From DASXHD01 sp036488725 (lineage in GTDB: Bacteria > Myxococcota_A > Polyangia > Polyangiales > Polyangiaceae): a stretch of DNA of 64,000 nucleotides. Positions 16,463 through 24,762 of the stretch are shown in pieces. Each line of letters begins with the position of its first letter. The stretch's first letter is position 1. Location of the stretch: the NCBI GenBank assembly GCA_036488725.1, contig DASXHD010000139.1, forward strand, positions 94,568 through 158,567, read 5' to 3'. The notes beneath the pieces were generated by a model, which had not been told where the DNA came from, did no database searches, and saw only the letters and a list, made by a program, of their open reading frames with translations. The position numbers were made by a program, and so were the translations under genes.

Positions 16463-17869
16463 ATGGAGAATCAAACGCGAGGCACGTTGAGCACCGGCGC
16501 CTTGCTCGATGGCCGTTACGAGCTGCGCCGCGTCTTGGGTCAAGGGTCCGAGGGCACGGTCTTCGAGGCCATTCACCGTTTCACCGGCCAGCGTCACGCC
16601 GTCAAGGTCGCGACGTCGCAGATCCCCGAGGGCCGGGACTGGAAGCGCGTGCGGCTCCTCCGCGAAGCGCGGGCGCTCGGCCAGATTCGCCATCCGAACA
16701 TCGTCGCCATCACCGACGCGGGCGTCTCCGAGGGCTTTCCCTTCGTCGCGATGGAGCTCCTCGAGGGGCGCTCGCTCGAAGGTCTGCTCGCGACGCGCGG
16801 CCGCTTCGCCATCGCCGACGCGGTCGGCGCGGCCCTCCAGATTTGCGACGCGCTCGCCGCGGCGCACACCGTGGGCGTTCTCCACCGCGACGTGAAGCCG
16901 GGCAACGTGATCGTCGTCCGCAACCTCGAAGCGCTCGAGCTCGTGAAGCTCGTCGACTTCGGCACGTCGAAGCCGACCGACCCGGGCGCCGAGAAGATGA
17001 CCGCGCCGGGAATGCTCGTCGGCACACCGTCGTACATGGCGCCCGAGCAACTCCTCGCGCAGGACGTCGACGAAGGCGCCGACATCTACGCCGTCGGCGC
17101 GATGCTCTTCGAGTGTCTCACCGGCGCGGTGCCGTACGAAGGCGCGTACCCGAAAGTTTTGATGGCCGCGTGCAGCCCCGCGGCGCCGCCGTCGGTGCGT
17201 TTGGTTCGGCCGCAAGTCGAAGCCACGCTCGACGCGGTCATCCTGCGCGCCCTCGCGAAGAAGCGCGAGGACCGTTACGGCACGGTGGGCGAGCTCGCGA
17301 GCGCGCTCCGCATCGCGTGCCCCGAGGCCGACGGCAAGACGCGTCTCCTCGCCGAGCAAGCTCCCGCCCAGCCGCGCCGCCGATTCAACCGCGCGCCGTA
17401 CCGCACGCCCGTTCGCGTGCTCTCGCGGTGGGGCGAGGTCGACGGTCGCTGCGAGGACATCTCGGAGGGCGGCATGTTGCTCCTCTCCGACCAAGCGTGC
17501 GAGCCGAACGAAGAAGTGCAAGTGCGATTCGCGCTCCCGATCGAAGGCCGCGTCGCCGTCTGCAAGGCGCGCGTCCAGTGGGTGCGCGCGCGACCGGATC
17601 GTCCGTACGCGTCGCAGGCCATCGGCCTCGAGTTCCTCGATGCATCGCGCGAGCTCCGCGCGTCGCTCTCGCGCTACGTCGCGCTCATGACCGGCGAGCT
17701 CAAGGAGCCGGCCGAGCCCGTCCCGCCGTCGCGCCGCACGCCCGCGCAATCCGGTCAGATGCCGGCCGCCGGATCCGCCGAAGGCGGGACGGCGCGAGCA
17801 CCGTACGCGAAGTCGACGTCGGCCGAGTCGCCCGCCGCCATCCACGCTCAACGCATCGTCGTTCGGTGA
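16463..17869 (+). CDS. Ser/Thr protein kinase with C-terminal PilZ domain
   Basis: A 468-residue soluble kinase. The Hanks-type domain (about 19-285) is complete: glycine loop GQGSEGTV (26-33), Lys48 in AVKVA, Glu70, HRDVKPGN (141-148; catalytic D143), DFG (165-167), and APE in MAPEQ. Residues about 305-400 are a PilZ domain with the c-di-GMP-binding signature RxxxR (R310-R314) and DxSxxG (DISEGG, 332-337). The protein could therefore couple c-di-GMP level to phosphorylation. There is no transmembrane segment. A good ribosome site (AGGAGGG) precedes the ATG. The OmpA-like gene follows 4 bp downstream, then a lipoprotein, suggesting an envelope-related output. The target is unknown. Confidence 0.92.
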   Translation: MENQTRGTLSTGALLDGRYELRRVLGQGSEGTVFEAIHRFTGQRHAVKVATSQIPEGRDWKRVRLLREARALGQIRHPNIVAITDAGVSEGFPFVAMELLEGRSLEGLLATRGRFAIADAVGAALQICDALAAAHTVGVLHRDVKPGNVIVVRNLEALELVKLVDFGTSKPTDPGAEKMTAPGMLVGTPSYMAPEQLLAQDVDEGADIYAVGAMLFECLTGAVPYEGAYPKVLMAACSPAAPPSVRLVRPQVEATLDAVILRALAKKREDRYGTVGELASALRIACPEADGKTRLLAEQAPAQPRRRFNRAPYRTPVRVLSRWGEVDGRCEDISEGGMLLLSDQACEPNEEVQVRFALPIEGRVAVCKARVQWVRARPDRPYASQAIGLEFLDASRELRASLSRYVALMTGELKEPAEPVPPSRRTPAQSGQMPAAGSAEGGTARAPYAKSTSAESPAAIHAQRIVVR

Positions 17870-17873
17870 TGCC

Positions 17874-18992
17874 ATGCGAACCCGAACCATCACCATCGCG
17901 AGCGCGCTCCTGGCGACGCTCGCAGGATCGGCGCGCGCAGAAGGGCCGTTTTTCCACGCGAGGGCGAGCGCAGGTCACGCCCTCACCGAGCCGCAAGCGA
18001 GCGAGCTCGGTTGGGGCGGAGGCGGCGCGCTCGTGCTCGACGTGCCCATCGGAAAGTACTTCGGCCTCGAGCTAGGCGGCGCGGCGCTCGCGCTCTCGCA
18101 AGGCGAGGCTCCGTCGAACCCGGCGTTCGCGCAGCGCCAAGCCGGCACCGTGTTCGGCGTGACGGGCGGCGTTCGCTTCTCGCTCGGTCACGCGTGGATC
18201 GACGGCGCCGGCGGCGTCGCGGCGACCGGAAACGGCGCGCAGCCGATGGTGCAAGTCAACCTCGGCTACGACTTTCACGCGCGCGGTCGTTGGTACGCCG
18301 GACCGTTCGTCGGCTACACGCAAATCGCCGATCTCGGCGACACGCTGCGCCCCGGCGACGCGCGGGTTCTTCTCCTCGGATTCCAGATTTCGTTCGGCGA
18401 AAAGAGCGACGTGAAGCCGCCGGTCTTTCTCGCGAAGGCCGCGCCGCCCCCGCACGTTGCGCCGGCGAAGCTGCCGAGCGATCGCGACGGCGACGGCGTG
18501 GTCGACGCGGAGGACGCGTGCCCCGACGTCTTCGGCGTGCCGACGCCCGCGGAGCCCTCGACCAACGGCTGCCCGCCCACGACCCTCAAGCTCACCGGCG
18601 ACCGCATCGAGCTGCCCGATCGCATCTACTTCGACTTCGACAGCCCGAGCGTGAAGGCCATGAGCCTGCCGCTCCTCCGACAAATTGCAGAATACATCCA
18701 AGCGCGCGGCGACATCGAGCAAGTCGACGTCGACGGCTACGCCGACCAAATCGGCACCGAGGAATACAACGTCGAGCTCTCGCGCCTTCGCGCGGAGAAC
18801 GTCAAATCCTGGCTGATTCAGTACGGCGTCGGCTCGCGCCTCGTCACGCACGGCTTCGGCGACACGAACCCGCGCGTGCACGGCAAGACGATCGACCAGC
18901 TCCGCGAAAATCGTCGCGTCGAGTTCTACGTGCAGCGAAGCACGGATGCAGCCTTTCATCTCGATGGAGAAGCCCATGCGTCGAATCCTTGA
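17874..18992 (+). CDS. OmpA-family outer membrane protein with TSP3-like repeat
   Basis: A 372-residue protein: signal peptide (ending GSARA), a beta-barrel part (about 22-185), a calcium-binding linker DRDGDGVVDAEDACPD (about 203-218), then a C-terminal OmpA peptidoglycan-binding domain (about 250-360) with IYFDFDSPSVK, VDGYADQIGTEEYNVELS and LRENRRVEFYV. The DxDGDG linker resembles thrombospondin type 3 repeats found in many OmpA proteins of this phylum. The protein would span the outer membrane and bind the wall. It lies 4 bp after the kinase gene. Its 3' end overlaps the next lipoprotein start by 17 bp. Confidence 0.88.
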   Translation: MRTRTITIASALLATLAGSARAEGPFFHARASAGHALTEPQASELGWGGGGALVLDVPIGKYFGLELGGAALALSQGEAPSNPAFAQRQAGTVFGVTGGVRFSLGHAWIDGAGGVAATGNGAQPMVQVNLGYDFHARGRWYAGPFVGYTQIADLGDTLRPGDARVLLLGFQISFGEKSDVKPPVFLAKAAPPPHVAPAKLPSDRDGDGVVDAEDACPDVFGVPTPAEPSTNGCPPTTLKLTGDRIELPDRIYFDFDSPSVKAMSLPLLRQIAEYIQARGDIEQVDVDGYADQIGTEEYNVELSRLRAENVKSWLIQYGVGSRLVTHGFGDTNPRVHGKTIDQLRENRRVEFYVQRSTDAAFHLDGEAHASNP

Positions 18993-20040
18993 ATTGATTC
19001 CCTTCGCGCTCCTCGCGGCGTGCGCCGACGTGAACTCGGTCGTCGGCGGCGCTTGCGCCGAGGGTTACGTCGAGCAGGGCAACGCGTGCGTGCTCGCTCC
19101 GCTCGCGACCGGCAGCGGCGACGCCGGCGCGCCCAACGCCGACGCCGGCAGCGGCGACACCGACGGCGGCGGCAGCGACCGCTCGCGCGACGGCGGCGCG
19201 CAGACCGGCAGCGACGCATCGTCGACGACGTCGACCTCGACGGCCATCGACCCGTCGAATCTCTGCACGCCGCCCGAGATCGTCTGCGGCGGCGTCTGCG
19301 TCGACACTTCGAGCGACCCGAACAACTGCGGCTCGTGCGGCAAAGTGTGTCCCTCGAACGCGTGCGTCGCGGGAAAATGTGTGGGCTCGGCGCCCGGGCA
19401 CGTCGTCGTCATCGGTCACGACTACGAGACTTCGCCGACCGTGTTCTCCTCGCAGGCGCGCGTCCTCACCAACGCGACGCTCCTCCCCGCGTCGAACCCG
19501 CTTCGCGTGATGAGCTACGAAGAGTTCGCCGACGCGCCCGCGGTGCAGAACGCGGAGGGCCTCGTCACGGCCGAAGCGAAGCAGCTCGGTCGAACCGTGT
19601 CGTTCGCTTCGGTCGGCGCTTCGTCGACGGTCTCGAGCACGCTCGATCAAAACGCGTTCGACGTGCTCCTCGTGCACGATCAACGACGCGCGCCGTCCGG
19701 GACGCTCGCGACGATCGGGTCCGCGTGGCAAGCGGACGGACACGTCGCCGCCTTCTTGCACGCCGGCGGCGTCGTCATCGTGCTGACCGGCGGCGGCGGC
19801 ACCGGCGAAATGCCGGCGCTCGCGAGCAACGCCGGCTTGCTCGACGTGACCGCGCAAACCGCGATCACCGGATCGCTCACGGTGCTCGCGCCCGCCGACG
19901 CGATCGGGTCGGGCGTCGTCAGCCCGTACGTGCCGAAGCCGAGCACGGTCACCCTCGACACCGAAGCGAACGGCGGCGACGTCGTTTGGGTCGTCGCGCA
20001 GAACGGCGCGCCGGTGGTCGTTCACAAAGTCATGCCGTGA
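18976..20040 (+). CDS. Lipoprotein with Cys-rich Stig1-like module
   Basis: A 354-residue lipoprotein: signal MRRILELIPFALLAAC (Cys16), an Asp/Gly/Ala-rich linker, then CGGVCVDTSSDPNNCGSCGK (about 99-118), a Cys-patterned module seen repeatedly in myxobacterial surface proteins and resembling Stig1. The C-terminal 230 residues resemble a class-I glutamine-amidotransferase-like or ThuA-like alpha/beta fold (HVVVIGHDYE, DVLLVHDQRR, AGGVVIVLTGGGGTG), with no clear catalytic Cys. I picked ATG 18976 over two upstream Met codons because GGAGAAG precedes it at proper spacing. It is the last gene of the kinase operon. Confidence 0.75.
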   Translation: MRRILELIPFALLAACADVNSVVGGACAEGYVEQGNACVLAPLATGSGDAGAPNADAGSGDTDGGGSDRSRDGGAQTGSDASSTTSTSTAIDPSNLCTPPEIVCGGVCVDTSSDPNNCGSCGKVCPSNACVAGKCVGSAPGHVVVIGHDYETSPTVFSSQARVLTNATLLPASNPLRVMSYEEFADAPAVQNAEGLVTAEAKQLGRTVSFASVGASSTVSSTLDQNAFDVLLVHDQRRAPSGTLATIGSAWQADGHVAAFLHAGGVVIVLTGGGGTGEMPALASNAGLLDVTAQTAITGSLTVLAPADAIGSGVVSPYVPKPSTVTLDTEANGGDVVWVVAQNGAPVVVHKVMP

Positions 20041-20054
20041 TGGTCACGGCTGTG

Positions 20055-20111
20055 CTCCCCACGAACGGCGCGGTCTCACCCTCCCGCGCCGTTCGTCGGG
20101 GAGATTTTTTT
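20055..20111 (+). terminator. Strong intrinsic terminator
   Basis: Arms CGAACGGCGCGG (20062-20073) and CCGCGCCGTTCG (20084-20095) pair perfectly. An outer stem CTCCCC (20055-20060) pairs with GGGGAG (20098-20103), and T7 (20105-20111) follows. It lies 15 bp after the plus-strand stop and ends the kinase operon. The stem may also block readthrough from the convergent gene. Confidence 0.9.
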
Positions 20112-20722
20112 CAGCGGTAAGGCCCGACGACGATCGACTGCGTGCGCGTGCGGCGCATCTGGCCGATCTGAATCGCCGCGCCGATCGCGCACGGCACGAT
20201 GAGCACGAACGTTCGCGCGGCGAGCGACGCCGACGCGGCGAGCGCCCAGCCGGCGACGCACGCGAGCTCGGGCGAGCGCCGATGGAGCGCGCGCGCGGCC
20301 ACGCCGAACGCAGCGAAGACCGCGCCGACGACGAGACCGACGATCGCACCGAGGACGACGCCGCCGGCTCCGCCGAGATCGATGCCCACGAACGAGAGGG
20401 CGGCCGTGGGACGGTCGGCGTAGATGCTTTGCTCGGTCACCAAGCCGACGCAGCCTCCGGCGACGGAGCAAAGAACCGCGACCATCGGCGCGAAGCCGTG
20501 CTGCATACGCGAGGTGCGGCCGACGATCAGCGCGGCGAGAACGAGCACCGCCACGGTGCACGCGCGAATCGCCGTGGGAGAGAGCGTGCCCACGCCGCAC
20601 ATCTCGGCGACGAGTCGTGCGCTCGCGACCGCGAAGAGCGTGAGCGCGCAAACGAGGTGGGCTCTGCGATTGGAGAGCGCGTGCACGAAGGGTCGACCGT
20701 GGGCCACGAGAAAAGTTCCCAC
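20111..20722 (-). CDS. Integral membrane protein of unknown function
   Basis: A 203-residue protein with about five hydrophobic segments (for example LVCALTLFAVASARLVAEM, TVAVLVLAALIVG, VVLGAIVGLVVGAVFAAFGV, TFVLIVPCAIGAAI). No family motif is recognised. The start is GTG at 20722; the frame is closed by the stop of the upstream gene 33 bp earlier and contains no other initiator in between. It is the last gene of the lipid-metabolism operon transcribed from 24735. The stop overlaps the T-tract of the opposing terminator. Confidence 0.55.
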   Translation of the reverse strand: MGTFLVAHGRPFVHALSNRRAHLVCALTLFAVASARLVAEMCGVGTLSPTAIRACTVAVLVLAALIVGRTSRMQHGFAPMVAVLCSVAGGCVGLVTEQSIYADRPTAALSFVGIDLGGAGGVVLGAIVGLVVGAVFAAFGVAARALHRRSPELACVAGWALAASASLAARTFVLIVPCAIGAAIQIGQMRRTRTQSIVVGPYR

Positions 20723-20755
20723 ATGGAGAACGCGCGCGCACGCGCTGCGCTTCCG

Positions 20756-23521
20756 TCAGCGCCGCTGATATCTCAGGACGCGCGGATCCGAGCGGGTTCG
20801 CGGGAGCTCGGATTTCTTGGGGCGAAAGCCTTCGGTGAGCGGGCTCGAATCCACGCGCACCGCGACGCGCGGCTGGTCGCGTTCGGCGAGCGCGGCTTCG
20901 ACTCGCTCGGGCGCGACGTCGCCGACGTACGCGAGCCAAACTTCGCCGCGCACGCCGTAGGCCGCCGCGACGTCGACGTCGAGCTCTTCGTAGAACGTGT
21001 CCTCGATCGCGCGCGTCGAGACCTCGCCGACGAACCCGGAGAGCGAATCGACGAACCAGTAGTCTCCATCCTCGTCGCGACGGACGACGTCGCCGGTGAC
21101 GACCCACTCGTCGTCCGCTCGAATGGCGAGCAGACCCTGATGGCCGGTCTCGGCGAAGACGACGTTGCCGTCGCCGTCGCGCACGGCGGTTTTTTTCGAG
21201 AGGTCGACGCGCGCGACGTCGATCGGATCGCTTCCCGGCAGCACGCGGCCGAGCGCGCCGGGCTTCTTGCCGTCGACGTTGGCGAGGATCGCGCGGTGCG
21301 TCGTGCCTGCGTAGAATTCCATCGTGCGGACGCCGAGGCGCTCGCCGAGCTTGCGCGCGAGATCGCCGCGCATGCCGCTCCCGGCGAAGAGTCGAAGCGG
21401 AAGCGAGCGGCCGAGGTTCCTGCGCAAGAGAGGCCGCAGCATGTCGCCGGCGTAGAAGACGAGCGTCGCGCCCGTACGACGGATCTCGCTCTCGAAACGA
21501 TCGGGATCGAAGCGTTCGGCGAGCGCGAGACGCGCGCCGGACGCGAGAGCCGAGCCGACGCTCGCCATGAGGCTCGTCGGGTGATGCAATGGGATGCAGC
21601 AGAACACGGTGTCGCTCGGCTTGATGGTGCACGCCGCGGCGGCGCCGAGCGCCGAGAGCGCGTAGCGATGGTTGGTGACCGGCGCGGCACGAAGCTCGAC
21701 GTCGTTGGATGGTCTCAAAAAGACGAGCGCGAGATCGCGCGCGAGGCCCGCGTTCGGAACGAAGTCGTGCGGGAGCTCGACGGCCGCGGGATCGATCGCT
21801 TCCATGTCGACGAGGCCGTGCGCGAGCGTGCGGGAGGACCCGCCGCCGCCGAGCACGAGCACACTCCGCTCGAGCGCGGCGTGGACGCGCGCGGCGTTTT
21901 CGGGATCCGACGCGACGTGACGAACGTCTTCGCGCTCGGCCGCGACGCGGAGCGCGGACGCGGAGGCGTCCGGCGGCGCGATGACCGCGACCGCGCCGAG
22001 TCGGCTGAGCGCGGTCGTCATCGACAAGAAGCTCGGCCGCGAGCCCATCACGACGAGCACGCGCTCGCCGGGCCGAACGCCGCACGCGAAGAGCCCGCGC
22101 ATCACGTGGGTGACGCGCACGTCGGCGTCGCGATACGAAAACGCGCGGCCGTTCCACAAAAAGAACGTCGCGTCGGGCGACTCGGCGGCGCGTTCGGCGA
22201 GCTCGAGCGCCGCGCTGAGCTTCGTCTCCGGGGCGATGCGCGCGAGCTTGCGGAGGCGCGGCTCTTGGTAGCGAATCGCGTCGAGCGCGTCCGACGCTTC
22301 GGCGGCGACGTCGCCGAGACGCGTCCACGCGGCGCGCGCCGATTTCGTCGCCGCGTCCAGCAAGAGCTCGAGATCGCTTTCGCTCGGCGCGCCCGCGTCC
22401 GCGTCGATCGCGTGAACGCTCGGCGCCGGAGCGCGGAGCGCGGCGGGCTCTTCGGCGCGGCCGTCGCGCCAGAGGATCCATTCGGCGACGATCGGCCACG
22501 TCTGCACCATCGCGTGGCTCCCGACGACGAGCCCGAAGTGACCCGCGCGCACGGTGACCATCGACACTTCGGCGCGCGGCGCCGCGTCCACGATCGCGCG
22601 AACCGTCTCGGGTCGCGCGATGTCGTCGGTCGAACCCACGAACGCGAGGATGGGTTTGTCGATGTCGGCGAGCGTCACCGTGCGCCCGTCGATGACGAAG
22701 CCGCCCGAGAGCATGCGGTTGTGAACGATGAAGTCGTCGAGAAAAACGCGCAGCGCGGGCCCCGGCCACGCGACGAAGCCTTCGCCGCCGAGGAACTTGC
22801 GACGCGCCTCGCGCCGCACGAGCGCGCTCCGATCGTGGAGCGTGCGCAAAAATTCGATGCGCTGTTGGATCTCTTTGCGCCCGCTCAAGAGCTTGAATCC
22901 GGTGCTCGTGAGCGCGCCGGGGAGGCCCTCGATGCGCGCGGCGATCGACGAGAGCGCCGGCTCCACGAGCTCGACGATCGCGCCGGTCACGTCGCGACGC
23001 ACGTTCGGCAGGCCCCGGTGCAAATCGACCGGGCTCCCGAAGGTGACGACCGACGCGACGCCGTCTCCGCGTCGCAGCGCCGCGGTTTGGTACGCGAACA
23101 TGCCGCCTTGCGAGTAGCCGCACAAGTGCACGTCGCGTCCGGTCGTCTCGCGGATCGCGTCGATGCACGCGGAGACCGCGCGCACGTGATCGTCGAGCGT
23201 GCGACGCATGCCGCCCTCTTCGCGCTCGGGCGCGCCGAAATCGACGACGAACGGCGCGATGCCGCGCGACGCGAGGAGCGACGCAGCCGACACGTCCGGC
23301 GCGATGTCGTAGACGTCGGCGGTCACCATGAGCGGCGGGATGAGCAAAACGACCGACTCGGGCGACGCGAGGTCGCCGTAGCGACGGAGGCGGTGGTTTT
23401 TGCCCTCGTGGACGATTTGGTACGAGCCGCCGTAGGGCGCGGCGAGGCGACCGAAGCGCACGATCTCGAGCGCGTTGCGCGCGCCGGCGCGCGTCCGAGC
23501 CAAGGTTCGTTTGAGGCTCAT
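20756..23521 (-). CDS. PhaC-like alpha/beta hydrolase fused to an acyl-CoA-synthetase-like domain
   Basis: A 921-residue fusion. Residues about 1-365 are an alpha/beta hydrolase of the PHA-synthase/acyltransferase type: VVLLIPPLMVTADVYD, nucleophile motif LCGYSQGG (S137), an aspartate near AFVGSTDD and a His in VRAGHFGL. PHA synthases use Cys at this place; here it is Ser. Residues about 415-921 have the shape of an AMP-forming acyl-CoA synthetase (TGD and WFVDSLSGFVGE near the end, SPLTEGFRPKKSEL at the C-terminus). The phosphate-binding loop, usually TSGTTGxPK, reads FLRPSNDVELR, so ATP use is doubtful. The start overlaps the upstream enoyl-reductase-like gene (ATGA). Acyl transfer in lipid metabolism is likely; the substrate is unknown. 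Confidence 0.75.
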   Translation of the reverse strand: MSLKRTLARTRAGARNALEIVRFGRLAAPYGGSYQIVHEGKNHRLRRYGDLASPESVVLLIPPLMVTADVYDIAPDVSAASLLASRGIAPFVVDFGAPEREEGGMRRTLDDHVRAVSACIDAIRETTGRDVHLCGYSQGGMFAYQTAALRRGDGVASVVTFGSPVDLHRGLPNVRRDVTGAIVELVEPALSSIAARIEGLPGALTSTGFKLLSGRKEIQQRIEFLRTLHDRSALVRREARRKFLGGEGFVAWPGPALRVFLDDFIVHNRMLSGGFVIDGRTVTLADIDKPILAFVGSTDDIARPETVRAIVDAAPRAEVSMVTVRAGHFGLVVGSHAMVQTWPIVAEWILWRDGRAEEPAALRAPAPSVHAIDADAGAPSESDLELLLDAATKSARAAWTRLGDVAAEASDALDAIRYQEPRLRKLARIAPETKLSAALELAERAAESPDATFFLWNGRAFSYRDADVRVTHVMRGLFACGVRPGERVLVVMGSRPSFLSMTTALSRLGAVAVIAPPDASASALRVAAEREDVRHVASDPENAARVHAALERSVLVLGGGGSSRTLAHGLVDMEAIDPAAVELPHDFVPNAGLARDLALVFLRPSNDVELRAAPVTNHRYALSALGAAAACTIKPSDTVFCCIPLHHPTSLMASVGSALASGARLALAERFDPDRFESEIRRTGATLVFYAGDMLRPLLRRNLGRSLPLRLFAGSGMRGDLARKLGERLGVRTMEFYAGTTHRAILANVDGKKPGALGRVLPGSDPIDVARVDLSKKTAVRDGDGNVVFAETGHQGLLAIRADDEWVVTGDVVRRDEDGDYWFVDSLSGFVGEVSTRAIEDTFYEELDVDVAAAYGVRGEVWLAYVGDVAPERVEAALAERDQPRVAVRVDSSPLTEGFRPKKSELPRTRSDPRVLRYQRR

Positions 23522-24735
23522 GCTCTCGACGCGTCGAAAGCGATGCCGGCCGCGCGGAGGCGCGCGGTGAGCCCGTCGCCCATGCACGACGCGGGCGTCA
23601 CCATGCCGCCGTCGCTCTTCACGTCACGGGAGAGACAGAACGCAGACTCGACGAGCATCTTGGCCGCGCCGGTGTAGCCCGGATCCCCTTGGCCCGAAAT
23701 GTTGCAGACTGCAACTACTTTGCCCGCATTTTTCCCTAGGATTCGCACGTGGAACGAGCCGGTCTCGCGTCGCTCCTTGCTCGGGCCTTCGCCGGGCGCC
23801 GGGAGAAAACGTTTTGCGAGCGCGCGTGCGGCGCCGAAACCGAGGATGCGCTCGCCGAGCGCGAGGCCGACGCTCATCGCTTCGGCGCGCACGAAAGCGC
23901 GCGAGCCCTTGCCGAGAACGACGCGCTCCTCGTAACGGAAGTCGCGTCCGTACGGAAAATCGAGCAGCGCGTTCGAGCGGTGGACGACGCGCGAGTTGAT
24001 CGTGCCCATCGCGAACGGCGCGGTCCACGCGCCGTCGATCTTCGTCGCGCCGCTCGCGTCGGTCGCGCCGCTTCCGTGGTCGTCGGGCGCGAGCGCGTAG
24101 GGATCGTGGAGCATCTCGCGGACGCGCGCGTCGTTGCTCGCGGCCTCGGAGATCGCGATTGCGCTCGCCGCGGTGCCGCCGCTGAATCCGCCGCGCGCGC
24201 GAATGAGCACGAACGTCGCTTCGTCGCACGTTGCGCCGAGCTCGCGCCGCGCGAATTCTTGCAGCACGAAGACGCCGAGGTCGCTCGGGATCGAATCGAA
24301 CCCGCAAAACGGCACGAGCCGCGCACCCGAGTCGCGCGCGCGCTCTTGGTTGCGATCGAGGAGCGCCCGCGCGAACGGGACCTCGCCGGTGATGTCGCAA
24401 TAATCGGTGCCGTGACGCGCGCACGCGGCGACGAGCTCGTGGCCGTATTTCGAGAACGGCCCGGCCGTCGTCGCGACGACCGCGGCCTCGGGCACGATGC
24501 GATCGAGCGCTGGAACGTCGAGCGCGTCGGCCACGCGAATCGGCCAGGCAGCGCAGCGCGCGTCGATCGCGATCAGCGTGTCGCGAAGGGCCTCGAGCTT
24601 TTCCGCGCTGCGTCCCCCGAGCGCGACCCGCGCGTCGGCGTAGCGCGCGGCGAGCCACTCGGCGGCGAGGCGACCCGTGAAACCCGTCGCGCCCCACAAA
24701 AGAAGCTCGATCGGACGATCTTCGCGTTTCGGCAT
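23518..24735 (-). CDS. Saccharopine-dehydrogenase-like trans-acting enoyl reductase
   Basis: A 405-residue protein with an N-terminal Rossmann motif (LLLWGATGFTGRLAAEWL, glycines at 15, 18 and 21) and the family blocks AGPFSKYGHELVAACARHGT, DYCDITGE and PFCGFDSIPSDLG. These match the saccharopine-dehydrogenase-like family that includes the mycobacterial trans-acting enoyl reductase of phthiocerol and phenolic-glycolipid synthesis. It probably reduces a lipid-linked enoyl group with NADPH. The start is ATG 24735. It overlaps the hydrolase/synthetase gene, supporting a joint role in lipid modification. A palindrome GTTGCAGACTGCAAC (23701-23715) interrupts otherwise GC-rich coding sequence. Confidence 0.82.
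   Translation of the reverse strand: MPKREDRPIELLLWGATGFTGRLAAEWLAARYADARVALGGRSAEKLEALRDTLIAIDARCAAWPIRVADALDVPALDRIVPEAAVVATTAGPFSKYGHELVAACARHGTDYCDITGEVPFARALLDRNQERARDSGARLVPFCGFDSIPSDLGVFVLQEFARRELGATCDEATFVLIRARGGFSGGTAASAIAISEAASNDARVREMLHDPYALAPDDHGSGATDASGATKIDGAWTAPFAMGTINSRVVHRSNALLDFPYGRDFRYEERVVLGKGSRAFVRAEAMSVGLALGERILGFGAARALAKRFLPAPGEGPSKERRETGSFHVRILGKNAGKVVAVCNISGQGDPGYTGAAKMLVESAFCLSRDVKSDGGMVTPASCMGDGLTARLRAAGIAFDASRA
23701..23715. repeat. TGYA-N3-TRCA palindrome (perfect 15-mer)
   Basis: GTTGCAG-A-CTGCAAC is a perfect palindrome inside the enoyl-reductase-like gene. It is the most symmetric of the 15 copies in the window. Confidence 0.65.
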
Positions 24736-24762
24736 CGGCGGCAGTATAGAGACTGGCGCGCG

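Noticed and set aside
20076..23168. A 1,030-codon open frame on the minus strand overlapping the PhaC-like fusion
   Set aside because: Arg-rich translation with no motifs; it overlaps a well-supported gene on the same strand in another frame.
20756..24735. Polyketide or non-ribosomal peptide cluster
   Set aside because: An enoyl-reductase-like protein and an adenylation-like half are present, but no ketosynthase, acyltransferase or carrier domain lies near.
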